A DNA stretch of 64,000 nt from CAIJMI01 sp043798445 (GCA_043798445.1 JAZDOQ010000007.1:1-64000); one strand, 5' to 3'; numbered from the stretch's first letter, positions 8,338-16,861 are shown. Numbers and translations are program-made. Notes: generated by a model from the letters alone, not told the origin.

Positions 8338-8691
8338 ATGGGTATGGTAGCCACCGTATTTTATTTTATTGCGTCCTTTTTAGGGGATATTCTTGCCTAT
8401 ATTTTTTACCAGCAATATATAGATGGGCATAAAAAGAATCCGTTATTGCTTGTTTATGCAATCATATCTGCATTTTTTGTATGGTTCTTTATTTTTAAAA
8501 TACAGGATAAAGGCCAGACACTTCGGTTGTTTGTTCCTTTGTGGGCTGCAGGAACAGCGGTATTCGGGTATTTCGCAATGGGGGTCGCGACGAAGACATC
8601 ACTAAAAGAGATGTTGAGTCTACAAGCTATTTTTTCTGTTGCATGTATTGGTGTCGGTATCTATCTCCTTCAGAGGTTAATAACACATTAG
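8338..8691 (+). CDS. Small four-helix membrane protein, SMR/DMT-like
   Basis: A 117-residue protein with four hydrophobic segments (about residues 3-24, 36-54, 64-84 and 91-113). Size and topology resemble half-size drug/metabolite transporters, and the end (LQAIFSVACIGVGIYLLQRL) is like the last helix of such proteins, but the typical membrane glutamate of EmrE is not evident. No function is assigned. Its stop overlaps the 3' end of the opposing ATP-grasp gene by 4 nt. Confidence 0.7.
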   Translation: MGMVATVFYFIASFLGDILAYIFYQQYIDGHKKNPLLLVYAIISAFFVWFFIFKIQDKGQTLRLFVPLWAAGTAVFGYFAMGVATKTSLKEMLSLQAIFSVACIGVGIYLLQRLITH

Positions 8692-9692
8692 GAGCCGAGT
8701 ACGCGTTGATAGGCAATGCTCGCAAGAGTTTCAACAAATTGGTCATAGGTCCATTTGAGTGTATAGACAGAGGCAAGCGTTGCATCTTCTTCGTCATAAT
8801 AATTTAAACTTGGATTCATGTTGACGTCGACAATATATGGGATATTTTTGGAATCAATCCGAAAATCAAATCGTGCAATATCACGACAGGTAAATGTTGT
8901 ATATGCTTTTATGGAAAGCTCCTGTATTTTTTCATGTAAACGCGGAGAAAGTTTTGCAGGAGAATCAACGCGTGCGTTCCAATATTCCCATGACTTTTTA
9001 TCCCACTTGGCTTCATAGGTATAAATACTCCATTTCTTTTTAAACTTTTTCCCAAACCCGATTTCACAGTAGGGAAGTGTCATTATATTGTTATCATTTC
9101 CTAAAATAGTGACATGGATTTCTCTCCCTTTTATATATTTTTCAACGATAACTTCTCCGGGATATTGGGCTAAAATATATTGAACGCGCTCCGTAAGTTG
9201 TGAGAAATTGTTAACAACAGAATCTTGTGAGATACCGATTCCTGCGTGTTGATGAGATGGTTTTACAATTAGTGGATACGACAAACTACCAGTTGTAATT
9301 TTTGATCTTCGGTTAAAAATTTTGTATGGAGGAGTACTGATATACCCTTGAGTCATTTTTCTTTTTACCCATGCTTTATTTGTTGCATACCGAAAACTCT
9401 TCATATCGTGTCCCACTTGTGTTCTTCCCAATTGTTCTAATCGGTGACCAACCTGTAGATATAACTTCCAGCTGTCATCTTCAACTAAATTAAATACCAC
9501 ATCCCCGGGAAGTTTTACCACTCGTCGCCAATTTTTTGGTGTCACCGCTATTTTTTTAACGACATGACCGCGTTTTCGGAGTGCTTCAGCTATTCCTTTG
9601 GCACATAATCTTGTATCCTCATCGTCATCTTTGGGTCCGTTGTAATAAAGAATGAGAGCAGATAACGATGTACGAAATGAAATTGGTTTCAT
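8688..9692 (-). CDS. ATP-grasp ligase, D-alanine--D-alanine ligase-like
   Basis: A 334-residue protein with the three parts of the ATP-grasp fold. An N-terminal Rossmann-like region (LILYYNGPKDDDEDTRLCAKGIAEALRKRGH) is followed by the ATP-binding loop YPLIVKPSHQHAGIGIS, EVIVEKYIKGREIHVTILG, and a C-terminal metal-binding region (ARFDFRID...IVDVNMNPSLN). The pattern is that of the D-Ala-D-Ala ligase family, which makes the dipeptide for peptidoglycan. The substrate residues differ enough that another peptide ligase is possible. A TATAAT box on the minus strand (9732-9737) is a candidate promoter. It is convergent with the preceding gene. Confidence 0.75.
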   Translation of the reverse strand: MKPISFRTSLSALILYYNGPKDDDEDTRLCAKGIAEALRKRGHVVKKIAVTPKNWRRVVKLPGDVVFNLVEDDSWKLYLQVGHRLEQLGRTQVGHDMKSFRYATNKAWVKRKMTQGYISTPPYKIFNRRSKITTGSLSYPLIVKPSHQHAGIGISQDSVVNNFSQLTERVQYILAQYPGEVIVEKYIKGREIHVTILGNDNNIMTLPYCEIGFGKKFKKKWSIYTYEAKWDKKSWEYWNARVDSPAKLSPRLHEKIQELSIKAYTTFTCRDIARFDFRIDSKNIPYIVDVNMNPSLNYYDEEDATLASVYTLKWTYDQFVETLASIAYQRVLGS

Positions 9693-9784
9693 GAATAACG
9701 GGGCAGGTGTAAAGATTTAAAAAAATATTAGATTATAATAAGTATATAGAATGAATAGAAGAATAACAATTATTAAATCAGCAG

Positions 9785-9857
9785 TCGGGATGTGCGGGCT
9801 CGGACCGCAGACCTCACGCACCCCATGCGTGCGTTCTACCAACTGAACTACATCCCG
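9785..9857 (-). tRNA. tRNA-Pro (anticodon GGG)
   Basis: A full cloverleaf folds on the minus strand. The acceptor stem is CGGGATG/CATCCCG, the D stem GTTC/GAAC, the anticodon stem CACGC/GCGTG with loop ATGGGGT, and the T arm TGCGG-TCCGAGC-CCGCA. The C1-G72 pair is typical of bacterial tRNA-Pro. No CCA is encoded (the 3' flank is CTGC), so it must be added by the cca product. The last 10 nt on its 5' side overlap the 3' end of the GIY-YIG gene, whose TAG stop is the TAG at tRNA positions 8-10. Confidence 0.93.
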
Positions 9858-10129
9858 ATTTTTGGTTTTACATTTTTCTTTTCTAACAAATTGACAATAA
9901 GAGATTTTATTTGTTTTCCAAAACCCGTTTTATAAAATAATTCTCGTTTCCTCGCATCTTCTTTACAAATATATGTTTCAAAATATTTTAATTCAAATGG
10001 TCCATTTTGTTTTGTCCACGTGTTAGTTCCGTAATTGTGTTGATTCGTTCTGATAGTTGGTAGTATACTCGTTGATCCAATATATATATATCCATTTTTT
10101 AGACTTTTTAGAAAATATGTATAGAACAT
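9848..10129 (-). CDS. GIY-YIG endonuclease domain protein (UPF0213-like)
   Basis: A 93-residue single-domain GIY-YIG nuclease. YTYFLKSLKNGYIYIGST is the GIY...YIG strand pair, and QH and the CKEDARKRELFYK segment supply the later motifs. The gene lies immediately 5' of tRNA-Pro on the same strand and its stop codon lies inside the tRNA. On the other side is a second, interrupted copy of the tRNA's 5' 24 nt (10135-10188). This flanking suggests a mobile or homing insertion at the tRNA. UPF0213 genes are also common as stand-alone repair-like genes, so mobility is an inference. Confidence 0.8.
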   Translation of the reverse strand: MFYTYFLKSLKNGYIYIGSTSILPTIRTNQHNYGTNTWTKQNGPFELKYFETYICKEDARKRELFYKTGFGKQIKSLIVNLLEKKNVKPKIGM

Positions 10130-10134
10130 AAGTA

Positions 10135-10188
10135 TTCTACCAACTGTCAGCCAAAGGCTGATCGGCCCTTGGCCGAAACTACATCCCG
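10135..10188 (-). repeat. Second copy of the tRNA-Pro 5' part, split by a 30-nt double palindrome
   Basis: On the plus strand 10135-10146 and 10177-10188 are identical to the two halves of 9834-9857, the first 24 nt of tRNA-Pro. Between the halves lies a 30-nt insert made of two adjacent perfect hairpins, TCAGCC-AAA-GGCTGA and TCGGCC-CTT-GGCCGA. The rest of the tRNA is absent, so this is a remnant and not a gene. Together with the intact tRNA it brackets the GIY-YIG gene as a direct repeat about 0.3 kb apart. Confidence 0.85.
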
Positions 10189-10285
10189 TGTGATATATTG
10201 TATTCTACCATCCGCTGTGCAAAAATGGTATGAAGCTTCAGTCATATAAATTTATTAATTTTTGCCCGAAATAAAGGAGTTTCTT

Positions 10286-11323
10286 ATGCCAGTTGATGCA
10301 AAACTTCAAGCAGTCCGTCTTGCAATGGATCAGATTGAAAAACAATATGGGAAAGGTTCCATCATGCGGTTTGGAGAGAGGTCAACGGACAAATTAGCAA
10401 TCGATGTTATTTCAACTGGTATTCTTCCGCTTGACTTGGCTCTTGGTGTTGGTGGACTCCCAAGAGGCAGGATTGTTGAGATATACGGTCCTGAAGCATC
10501 TGGAAAAACAACAGTCTGTTTGTCAGTTATTTCGGAAGCACAAAAATTAGGCGGAACGGCAGCATTTATCGACGCAGAACATGCACTTGATCCATTATGG
10601 GCGCAGACTTTGGGAGTAAAACTTGAGGATCTCCTTATTTCTCAACCGGATTCAGGAGAACAGGCGCTTGAAATTGCTGAGACGCTAATTCGTAGCGGTG
10701 GTATCGATGTCATCGTTGTTGATTCTGTCGCAGCTCTTGTCCCGAGAGCTGAGCTCGAGGGAGATATCGGAGACAGCATGATCGGTGTACAAGCCCGGCT
10801 CATGTCGCAAGCACTCCGTAGGTTAACTTCGGTTATCTCCAAGTCAAAAACGGTCGTGATGTTTACCAATCAACTCCGACAAAAAATTGGTGTCATGTTT
10901 GGAAATCCGGAAACAACACCTGGAGGACTGGCAATGAAATTCTATGCATCCGTCAGGCTTGATTCGAGGAAAATCGAATCCCTGAAAGATGGAGACAAAG
11001 TCATCGGAAGCCGTCACCGGATCCGTGTGGTGAAAAACAAGGTGGCTCCACCGTTTAGGATTGCCGAATTTGATGTCATGCATGATGGTATTTCCAAAGA
11101 GGGAGCACTCATTGACGTGGGACTTGAATTTAACATCCTTTCCAAGGCTGGAGCATTCATTAAGCATGGAGCTCAGATGTTAGGACAAGGTAAAGAAGCA
11201 ACAAAAGCATTCTTTAGGGAAAATCCAAAAGTTTCCAAAGAAATCAGTGAAGCTATCTGGAAAATCGTTCGATCAGGATCTGTTCAAACAAAGGTCGTGG
11301 TCGGCGGTGAAGAAGCAGAATGA
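10286..11323 (+). CDS. recA: Recombinase RecA
   Basis: ATP-dependent strand-exchange protein for homologous recombination and the SOS trigger. Walker A GPEASGKTT is at residues 68-76. The family blocks IDAEHALDP, VVDSVAALVPRAE, NQLRQKIGVMFGNPETTPGG and the C-terminal winged region follow. ATG 10286 is chosen over the upstream TTG at 10262 because AAAGGAG lies 6 nt before it and the product then begins like other RecA proteins. 345 residues, without an intein. It overlaps recX by 4 nt. Confidence 0.97.
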   Translation: MPVDAKLQAVRLAMDQIEKQYGKGSIMRFGERSTDKLAIDVISTGILPLDLALGVGGLPRGRIVEIYGPEASGKTTVCLSVISEAQKLGGTAAFIDAEHALDPLWAQTLGVKLEDLLISQPDSGEQALEIAETLIRSGGIDVIVVDSVAALVPRAELEGDIGDSMIGVQARLMSQALRRLTSVISKSKTVVMFTNQLRQKIGVMFGNPETTPGGLAMKFYASVRLDSRKIESLKDGDKVIGSRHRIRVVKNKVAPPFRIAEFDVMHDGISKEGALIDVGLEFNILSKAGAFIKHGAQMLGQGKEATKAFFRENPKVSKEISEAIWKIVRSGSVQTKVVVGGEEAE

Positions 11324-11823
11324 ACGAAGAGCTTCAAAAACTCATAGGCGCAGCTATTGCGTACATATCTATCCACCCACGAAGTGAGGCGGAGATTCGT
11401 ATCTATCTTCATAAGCGCGTGGTAAAGCTCCACATGCCTGAAACAGCCATTCCAATGGCTCTAGAACGCCTTCAAGAGCTTCGCCTTGTTGATGATGCAG
11501 CATATGCGAGAATGTTTGTGGAGAGCCGTATGAGAAGCCGTCCCAAGGGGGAGCGACTGATTCGGTTAGAGTTGAAAACAAAAGGTGTTCAACCTGACGT
11601 CATCGAAGCTGTTTGTGGAAAGCTGTTTGAGAAAAACAGTGAGGGGTCTACTGAACTTAATCTTGCCAGGCGGGCAGTTGAGAAGAAATGGCGATTGTGG
11701 CAAAAATTGTCCTTTATGGACAAGAAACAAAAGATTTATCGGTATTTGGCCGCACGAGGATTTTCGTCGTCTGTTATCTATAATCTCATTGACGAACTGG
11801 TTGGAAATCACTACAATACGTAA
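11320..11823 (+). CDS. recX: Regulatory protein RecX
   Basis: A modulator that binds RecA filaments. The 167-residue protein has three-helix RecX repeats, for example RSEAEIRIYLHKR, ALERLQELRLVDDAAYARMFVESRMRSRPKGERLIRLELKTKGV and YRYLAARGFSSSVIYNLI. The ATGA overlap with recA shows translational coupling, as in many bacteria where recX follows recA. Confidence 0.9.
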   Translation: MNEELQKLIGAAIAYISIHPRSEAEIRIYLHKRVVKLHMPETAIPMALERLQELRLVDDAAYARMFVESRMRSRPKGERLIRLELKTKGVQPDVIEAVCGKLFEKNSEGSTELNLARRAVEKKWRLWQKLSFMDKKQKIYRYLAARGFSSSVIYNLIDELVGNHYNT

Positions 11824-11976
11824 CCATAAGAAACCAAACGTAGATATATATTGATTGTAGGATTATGACAACACCTTTAGTACTATTTTCTCCTACCAAC
11901 CAATCCGTCTAATTAATCATTAAGGACGGTCTATCTGCGTGGGTTTTTAACAGTGTATTTTTCTGGAGGAAAAACT
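11824..11976 (+). other. Leader between recX and rny
   Basis: About 150 nt with no gene. An imperfect inverted repeat (GATTG..AGGA / TCCT..CAATC, roughly 11853-11911) and a CCGTC/GACGG hairpin (about 11907-11931) can form. No T-run follows either. The 3' end has CTGGAGGAAA, the ribosome binding site of rny. It may be a structured 5' leader for rny. Confidence 0.4.
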
Positions 11977-13509
11977 ATGTTTGACGTACTAAAAACCTTA
12001 TCAAGTCTCGTTAAGTCACGACCGACCGTGACAATATCCACTAAAGCAACAATAAAAAAGCAAAGTTTAGAACAGGTAAAAGCGCAACCAGCTCAAGTTG
12101 CACAGGTGCAACTTGGAAAGGCCCAGGCCCAGGCGCAGGCTCAAGTGCAAGCGCAACTTGCCATGGCGCAAGCCCAGGCGCGTGAACTTATTGTTGAAGC
12201 AAAAGATGAAGCATACCGCATAAAGCGGGAATCTGAAGAAGAAGTGCGAAAACGACTTGATGTTATTGGAAAACGGGAGGGAGCTGTTGAAGAGAGAGAA
12301 AAGCATGTACATGATGTTGAAATTACTACACAAAAACGATTGTCTGATGCTGAGACAATAAAAGTCGAACTGACAAATAAATTGGAGAAAGCTGCTCGGA
12401 TGACAAGTGAAGATGCGAGGAAATTTGTTCTTGAGGAAGCGCAGGAAAAAATGAAACCGCTCGTCGCAAAAGAAATTAAAGAAGCATATATCCGGGCAAA
12501 GGAAGAATCCGAAAGTAAAGCGAAGGAAATATTGGTTGATGCAATGCGCCATGGAGCAACAGAGTATGTTGCTGAATACACCGTGTCTGTCATTAAGATT
12601 CCAGATGAAGATGTAAAAGGAAGAATTATTGGAAAAGAAGGACGGAATATCCGTGCTTTTGAAACAGCAACTGGCGTTGATGTTGATTTGGATGAAGAAG
12701 GGGTCATACGGCTTTCCTGTTTTGATCCGGTACGTCGTGAGATAGCTCGCGTTGCTTTAGAGAGATTACTCAAAGATGGTCGTGTACAACCGGGACGGAT
12801 TGAGGAAATTATCGAACAGGTAAAAAAAGAAATTGAACGCATCATGTTTGAAGAAGGACAAAAATTATGTCACGCTGTTGGTGTATACAATTTGCCGTCA
12901 CCAATAGTTGCGACACTCGGCCGGTTTAAATACAGATTCTCGTATGGACAAAACATGATTGCACATACGCTTGAGGAAACAAAGATTGGTATTGCGCTTG
13001 CAAAAGAAGTTGGTGTTGACGCAAACATTGTGAGACTTGGCTGTTTGCTTCATGACATTGGAAAAGTTATTAACGACAAAGAGGGAAGTCATATTGAACT
13101 TGGGGTTGAGCTGTTGAAAAAATATGGGTTGCCGACAATGGTCATCGACTGTGTTGCACAACATCATGAAGATACACCATTTACGAGTGCTGAGTCTATG
13201 CTTACTTATATTGCTGATGCAATATCAGGAAGTCGACCAGGAGCTAGGTATGAAAATTATGATGAATATATCAAGCGGCTCAAAGATCTTGAAGATATCG
13301 CAAAAGCACATGAGGGGGTGAAAGAAGTGTTTGCATTCCAAGCGGGTCGGGAACTTAGAGTCGCGGTTGATCCAGGGATGGTTGATGATGCAACGGCAAC
13401 GATCATTGCGCAAAAAATTAAAGAAGAAATTGAAGAAAAAATTACATTCCCGGGTCAAATAAAAGTGACTGTGGTTCGGGAACTTCGCGCAATAGAAGTT
13501 GCACACTAA
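11977..13509 (+). CDS. rny: Ribonuclease Y lacking a membrane anchor
   Basis: Endoribonuclease that starts mRNA decay. Residues about 70-200 form a long charged coiled coil, the KH motif GRIIGKEGRNIRAFE lies at about 215-229, and the HD motif LLHDIGKV with D360 at its centre. The usual N-terminal transmembrane helix is absent. The first 70 residues are instead polar and include an Ala/Gln repeat (about 37-69, QAQAQAQ-like). The start at 11977 follows GGAGGAAAAA; upstream codons add no hydrophobic segment. The enzyme is therefore predicted to be soluble or tethered by a partner. Confidence 0.93.
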   Translation: MFDVLKTLSSLVKSRPTVTISTKATIKKQSLEQVKAQPAQVAQVQLGKAQAQAQAQVQAQLAMAQAQARELIVEAKDEAYRIKRESEEEVRKRLDVIGKREGAVEEREKHVHDVEITTQKRLSDAETIKVELTNKLEKAARMTSEDARKFVLEEAQEKMKPLVAKEIKEAYIRAKEESESKAKEILVDAMRHGATEYVAEYTVSVIKIPDEDVKGRIIGKEGRNIRAFETATGVDVDLDEEGVIRLSCFDPVRREIARVALERLLKDGRVQPGRIEEIIEQVKKEIERIMFEEGQKLCHAVGVYNLPSPIVATLGRFKYRFSYGQNMIAHTLEETKIGIALAKEVGVDANIVRLGCLLHDIGKVINDKEGSHIELGVELLKKYGLPTMVIDCVAQHHEDTPFTSAESMLTYIADAISGSRPGARYENYDEYIKRLKDLEDIAKAHEGVKEVFAFQAGRELRVAVDPGMVDDATATIIAQKIKEEIEEKITFPGQIKVTVVRELRAIEVAH

Positions 13510-13538
13510 GCGTGTATTTTCCGTTATACTTTATACGT

Positions 13539-14396
13539 ATGACGTGGCAAGTATTCGTGTGTCTTGCGGTGTTATTGTATTCAGTAAATGGACTGTTGCA
13601 TCGAGTGTTGATGAAACAGACGCATTCTGATGCATATGCACAGGCTGTTGTATTTAACGGATTGACCGGACTATTTTCACTTATCATTCTCCTCTTTCAA
13701 AATAATTTTCATTTCTATGTTCTTTCAGTACAGCAACTTGTATTACTGATACCTGTCGTTATTTGTGTGAGCGTTGCGACAGTTTGTACGTTTAAAGGGT
13801 TGAAATTAATCGAGGTCTCTGAACATACCATTCTTCTTACCACATCAAAGGTGTGGTTGATTATTGGTACGCTCGTTATATTGCAAGAGCGTTTTACTAG
13901 TCTAAAATTATTTGGTGCAATCATAGTATTAGTTGGCGTGTTTATCGCGGAGTGGAGAAATCGAAAATTTGTTTTTAATACAGGTGCCATCTATGTGTTA
14001 ATCGCGGCGTTTTTGTATGCAACAGGGGAAGTTCTCTCTTTTTATATATTGAGAAATCTTGATGCGATACCGTTCATGGTGTACACAAGTTTTTTCGGCC
14101 TCATACTGTTGTTGGCAATGAAGCCTAGTATCATAAGAAAATTATCGTTTTATATTCAACCGAAATTCGGATTAAATATTATTGCAGTCTCTGTCAATGA
14201 TACGCTGGCAACATTATGTGTATTTCTGGCGTACCAAGTTGGACGAAATGCACTGCAGATTGGTCCATTGATGGCAACCCAAACGATTGTGACCGTGATA
14301 CTTGCATTATTTATTCTTCATGAACGCGATTTCATGAAGCAAAAAATTCTTGGAGCAGTTACTGTCGTTGTCGGAACAGTACTTCTTATAGTGTAA
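13539..14396 (+). CDS. EamA/DMT-superfamily permease
   Basis: An integral membrane protein of about 285 residues with ten hydrophobic helices and the internal duplication of EamA transporters. The ends of the two halves are alike (RFTSLKLFGAIIVLVGVFIAEW and RDFMKQKILGAVTVVVGTVLLIV). The substrate is unknown. ATG 13539 is preferred to GTG 13512 because TATACTTTATACGT just upstream looks like a -10 region, giving a nearly leaderless mRNA. It follows rny after a short gap. Confidence 0.8.
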   Translation: MTWQVFVCLAVLLYSVNGLLHRVLMKQTHSDAYAQAVVFNGLTGLFSLIILLFQNNFHFYVLSVQQLVLLIPVVICVSVATVCTFKGLKLIEVSEHTILLTTSKVWLIIGTLVILQERFTSLKLFGAIIVLVGVFIAEWRNRKFVFNTGAIYVLIAAFLYATGEVLSFYILRNLDAIPFMVYTSFFGLILLLAMKPSIIRKLSFYIQPKFGLNIIAVSVNDTLATLCVFLAYQVGRNALQIGPLMATQTIVTVILALFILHERDFMKQKILGAVTVVVGTVLLIV

Positions 14397-14616
14397 ATGA
14401 TTTCGTAGCGTTGCAACAGTGTTTCTAAAAATATATTTTACTATTTCGCGTCCTTACGCATTTTCTTTTTAATCTATTACGATTCGGATTGTATTAGTGC
14501 GATATATTTTTTGACATCTTGACAGTACAATCCAAATTCCATATCGTGATTCATAGAGATTGTTACAACAGTCTGAAAAAAAATTTGCTGCCCGGTCAGG
14601 AGGTGAACATACTACT
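14397..14616 (+). promoter_or_regulatory. Intergenic region with candidate promoter for the HU gene
   Basis: 220 nt without a gene. Two overlapping TTGACA-like boxes occur at 14511-14516 and 14519-14524. The second is 17 nt from TATCGT (14542-14547), a possible -10. This would give a leader of about 65 nt ending in CAGGAGGTGA, the strong ribosome binding site of the HU gene. No start site is proven. Confidence 0.45.
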
Positions 14617-14889
14617 ATGACAAAAGCAGATTTAGTCGAAGTTGTCGCAAAAAAAGCAAGCCTCACTGCAAAAGCAGCTCGAGAAGCAGTGGCTGCAGTG
14701 TTTGCTGCAATGACAGACACTCTAAAAAAAGGTGATAAAGTCGTTGTGACTGGTTTTGGAACATTCATGATCCGATCCAGAAAAGCACGAACCGGAAGAA
14801 ATCCACAGACCGGTAAACCAATCAGTATTCCAGCTCGTAAGACCCCGGGTTTCACAGCAGGAAAAGCATTAAAGAAAGCCGTTCGGTAA
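14617..14889 (+). CDS. hup: HU family DNA-binding protein
   Basis: A 90-residue nucleoid protein. MTKADLVEVVAKKASLTAKAAREAVAAVF forms the helical dimer base, GDKVVVTGFGTF follows, and the DNA-clamping arm is RKARTGRNPQTGKPISIPARKTPGFTAGKALKKAV. ATG 14617 has AGGAGGTGA 8 nt before it; an upstream in-frame ATG at 14560 lacks such a site. It is monocistronic, with a promoter region before and a strong terminator after. It could be a homodimeric HU. Confidence 0.95.
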   Translation: MTKADLVEVVAKKASLTAKAAREAVAAVFAAMTDTLKKGDKVVVTGFGTFMIRSRKARTGRNPQTGKPISIPARKTPGFTAGKALKKAVR

Positions 14890-14912
14890 TACGAGATGGC
14901 GCAAGTAGTATA

Positions 14913-14964
14913 GGAAAACTCCTTATACTTTTACTAAAAAGTACAGGAGCTTTCCTTTTTTTTT
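14913..14964 (+). terminator. Rho-independent terminator after HU
   Basis: GGAAAACTCCT (14913-14923) pairs with AGGAGCTTTCC (14945-14955) with one A/C mismatch, extended inward by TATACTT/AAGTA pairing, and is followed by nine T. A textbook intrinsic terminator 24 nt after the HU stop. Confidence 0.9.
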
Positions 14965-14989
14965 AGGACCATGTACACTAATAAGTAGT

Positions 14990-15703
14990 ATGGTAAAAAA
15001 ATCATCCACAACCAAAATAGAAAAAAGTGAAAGTTTGCTCTCTGAATCACCAATGAAAGAAACGCCACCGCAAGTTATGCAGGTTGTTGAGGTTATGGAT
15101 GAAGAAGAAAAAAATGTTGATGTGCAGGATGTGGAGAGTGAGAAAACAAAAGAAGAAAAGCATCAAGAAATTGTCAGTGAATTTTTTGCCAAAAAAGAGC
15201 AACCGGTATCACCAGTAGGATATCCGGATATCAGCGTGCATAAAAAATCACCAATAAAAGGAGTGATACTGTGGGCGCTTGGCGTATTTGCCATTGTTGC
15301 GCTTATTGGATTCATCATTATCAGCGCTAGTCGTGGCGGTATAAAGATGCCGGAAATCGGCGCAAAGCCAACACCTACCGTTACGCCGGCTCCAACTGCT
15401 GTGCCAACACCAATTGTTGACAGGAAGTCATTAAAAGTTCAGGTGTTGAATGGCTCAGGAATTGCAGGGGTTGCAGGAACGATGAAAACGTTGCTTGAAG
15501 AAAAAGGCTACACGGTATCAGGAACCGGGAATGCAAAAACATACGATTATGCAAATACAGAGATTCAGGTCACCGCTGAAAAAGAATCATTCCTTTCTAT
15601 ATTGCAGGCAGATCTTGCAGGCTCTTATACGATTGGATCAACAGCGGCCGGTCTAAAAAGTTCTTCTCTCTATGATGCAGTCGTCATTATTGGGAAAGAA
15701 TAA
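14990..15703 (+). CDS. Membrane-anchored protein with LytR C-terminal (LytR_C) domain
   Basis: 237 residues. An acidic, coiled, presumably cytoplasmic N-terminus (1-85) is followed by one transmembrane helix (VILWALGVFAIVALIGFIIIS, about 92-112), a Pro/Thr linker (PTPTVTPAPTAVPTP) and a LytR_C domain (about 145-235) starting VQVLNGSGIAGVAGTMKTLLEEKGY. LytR_C domains occur on cell-wall proteins, but the catalytic LCP domain is not here. Probable envelope protein of unknown role. It is preceded by the HU terminator and has its own short upstream region. Confidence 0.8.
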   Translation: MVKKSSTTKIEKSESLLSESPMKETPPQVMQVVEVMDEEEKNVDVQDVESEKTKEEKHQEIVSEFFAKKEQPVSPVGYPDISVHKKSPIKGVILWALGVFAIVALIGFIIISASRGGIKMPEIGAKPTPTVTPAPTAVPTPIVDRKSLKVQVLNGSGIAGVAGTMKTLLEEKGYTVSGTGNAKTYDYANTEIQVTAEKESFLSILQADLAGSYTIGSTAAGLKSSSLYDAVVIIGKE

Positions 15704-15727
15704 GGCAACTCTGCTACAATCGTCTCC

Positions 15728-16861
15728 ATGAAGTACTTCATTTTTGTATTTGGATGCGCAGCAAACGTGGCCGACAGCGAACGGATTACGACATCGTATG
15801 TTTTGCGCGGATGGAAGGTGGCAACTGATATACGAGACGCCAATGAGGTTGTTATTGTTACCTGCATGATCAGACAATCAGCAGAGGATAGGGTAAGTGG
15901 GTTACTTCGTAATCTTGGTAAAGAAAAACAAAAGGGAAAACAAGTAAAAATTATCGTGACAGGATGCATGAGTGGTATGGCCATCCGGGATAAAACTGGA
16001 AAGATGATGACAAACCTAAGGAAACGGTATCCAATGGTCGATGAGTTTGTCGGTATTGAAGAGGTTGGATATACGAATGAACAACTTCGGAGTGATGCAA
16101 AACACGCGCTCGTTATCATCAGTAATGGATGTAACAATTTTTGTTCCTATTGTGTCGTTCCATTTGCCAGGGGCAGGGAAATAAGCAGACCGTTTGAAGA
16201 TATAATTTCCGAGTGTCAAGAACTTGCTAATAAAGGGTATACGAGTGTGACCTTGGTTGGACAAAATGTTAACTCCTATGGATCAGACTTGGTGCATGAT
16301 AAAAGTAAGAAACCAATATATGTGAAACACCTGGGAAAAATGCGGATTCCAACATTATTCCCATATTTACTTTCAGAAGTCGCACGGACTCCAGGTTTTA
16401 CTGCAGTTGATTTTATTTCGAGTAATCCATGGGATTTCTCGGATGAACTGATTGAAGTGATTGCGAAATACAATACTATAAAACGGCTTATTCATTTGCC
16501 GGTGCAGTCGGGAGATGCATCTGTTTTAAGACGCATGAATCGTTGGTATACCCCTTCGGGGTACAAGAAATTGGTGGGAAAAATTCGAAAAAAAATTCCG
16601 AATGTTACATTTTCAACGGATATTATTGTTGGATTTCCTGGGGAAACAAAAAAACAATTTGAACATACGGTATCATTATGTAAAGACGTAGGATTTGCGA
16701 AAGCATATATTTCCATGTATTCAGACAGACCTGCAACATTTGCTCACAACACATTGGGAGATACGATATCGTATGAAGAAAAAAAGAAACGATGGGAACT
16801 GCTTGATGAACTCATAAACAAAACAAATCTTCGGAAAGGAACGTATCCGCTGTATGAATAA
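15728..16861 (+). CDS. miaB: MiaB-like tRNA methylthiotransferase lacking a TRAM domain
   Basis: Radical-SAM enzyme expected to add the 2-methylthio group to i6A37 of tRNAs. The N-terminal UPF0004 domain has C10, C46 and C80 for the second Fe-S cluster. The radical SAM motif C135-x3-C139-x2-C142 (SNGCNNFCSYC) follows. The product ends at residue 377 (KGTYPLYE), where other MiaB proteins continue about 60 residues into the RNA-binding TRAM domain. The next gene, miaA, overlaps it by 8 nt and makes the i6A substrate, which supports the MiaB assignment over other methylthiotransferases. Confidence 0.85.
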   Translation: MKYFIFVFGCAANVADSERITTSYVLRGWKVATDIRDANEVVIVTCMIRQSAEDRVSGLLRNLGKEKQKGKQVKIIVTGCMSGMAIRDKTGKMMTNLRKRYPMVDEFVGIEEVGYTNEQLRSDAKHALVIISNGCNNFCSYCVVPFARGREISRPFEDIISECQELANKGYTSVTLVGQNVNSYGSDLVHDKSKKPIYVKHLGKMRIPTLFPYLLSEVARTPGFTAVDFISSNPWDFSDELIEVIAKYNTIKRLIHLPVQSGDASVLRRMNRWYTPSGYKKLVGKIRKKIPNVTFSTDIIVGFPGETKKQFEHTVSLCKDVGFAKAYISMYSDRPATFAHNTLGDTISYEEKKKRWELLDELINKTNLRKGTYPLYE

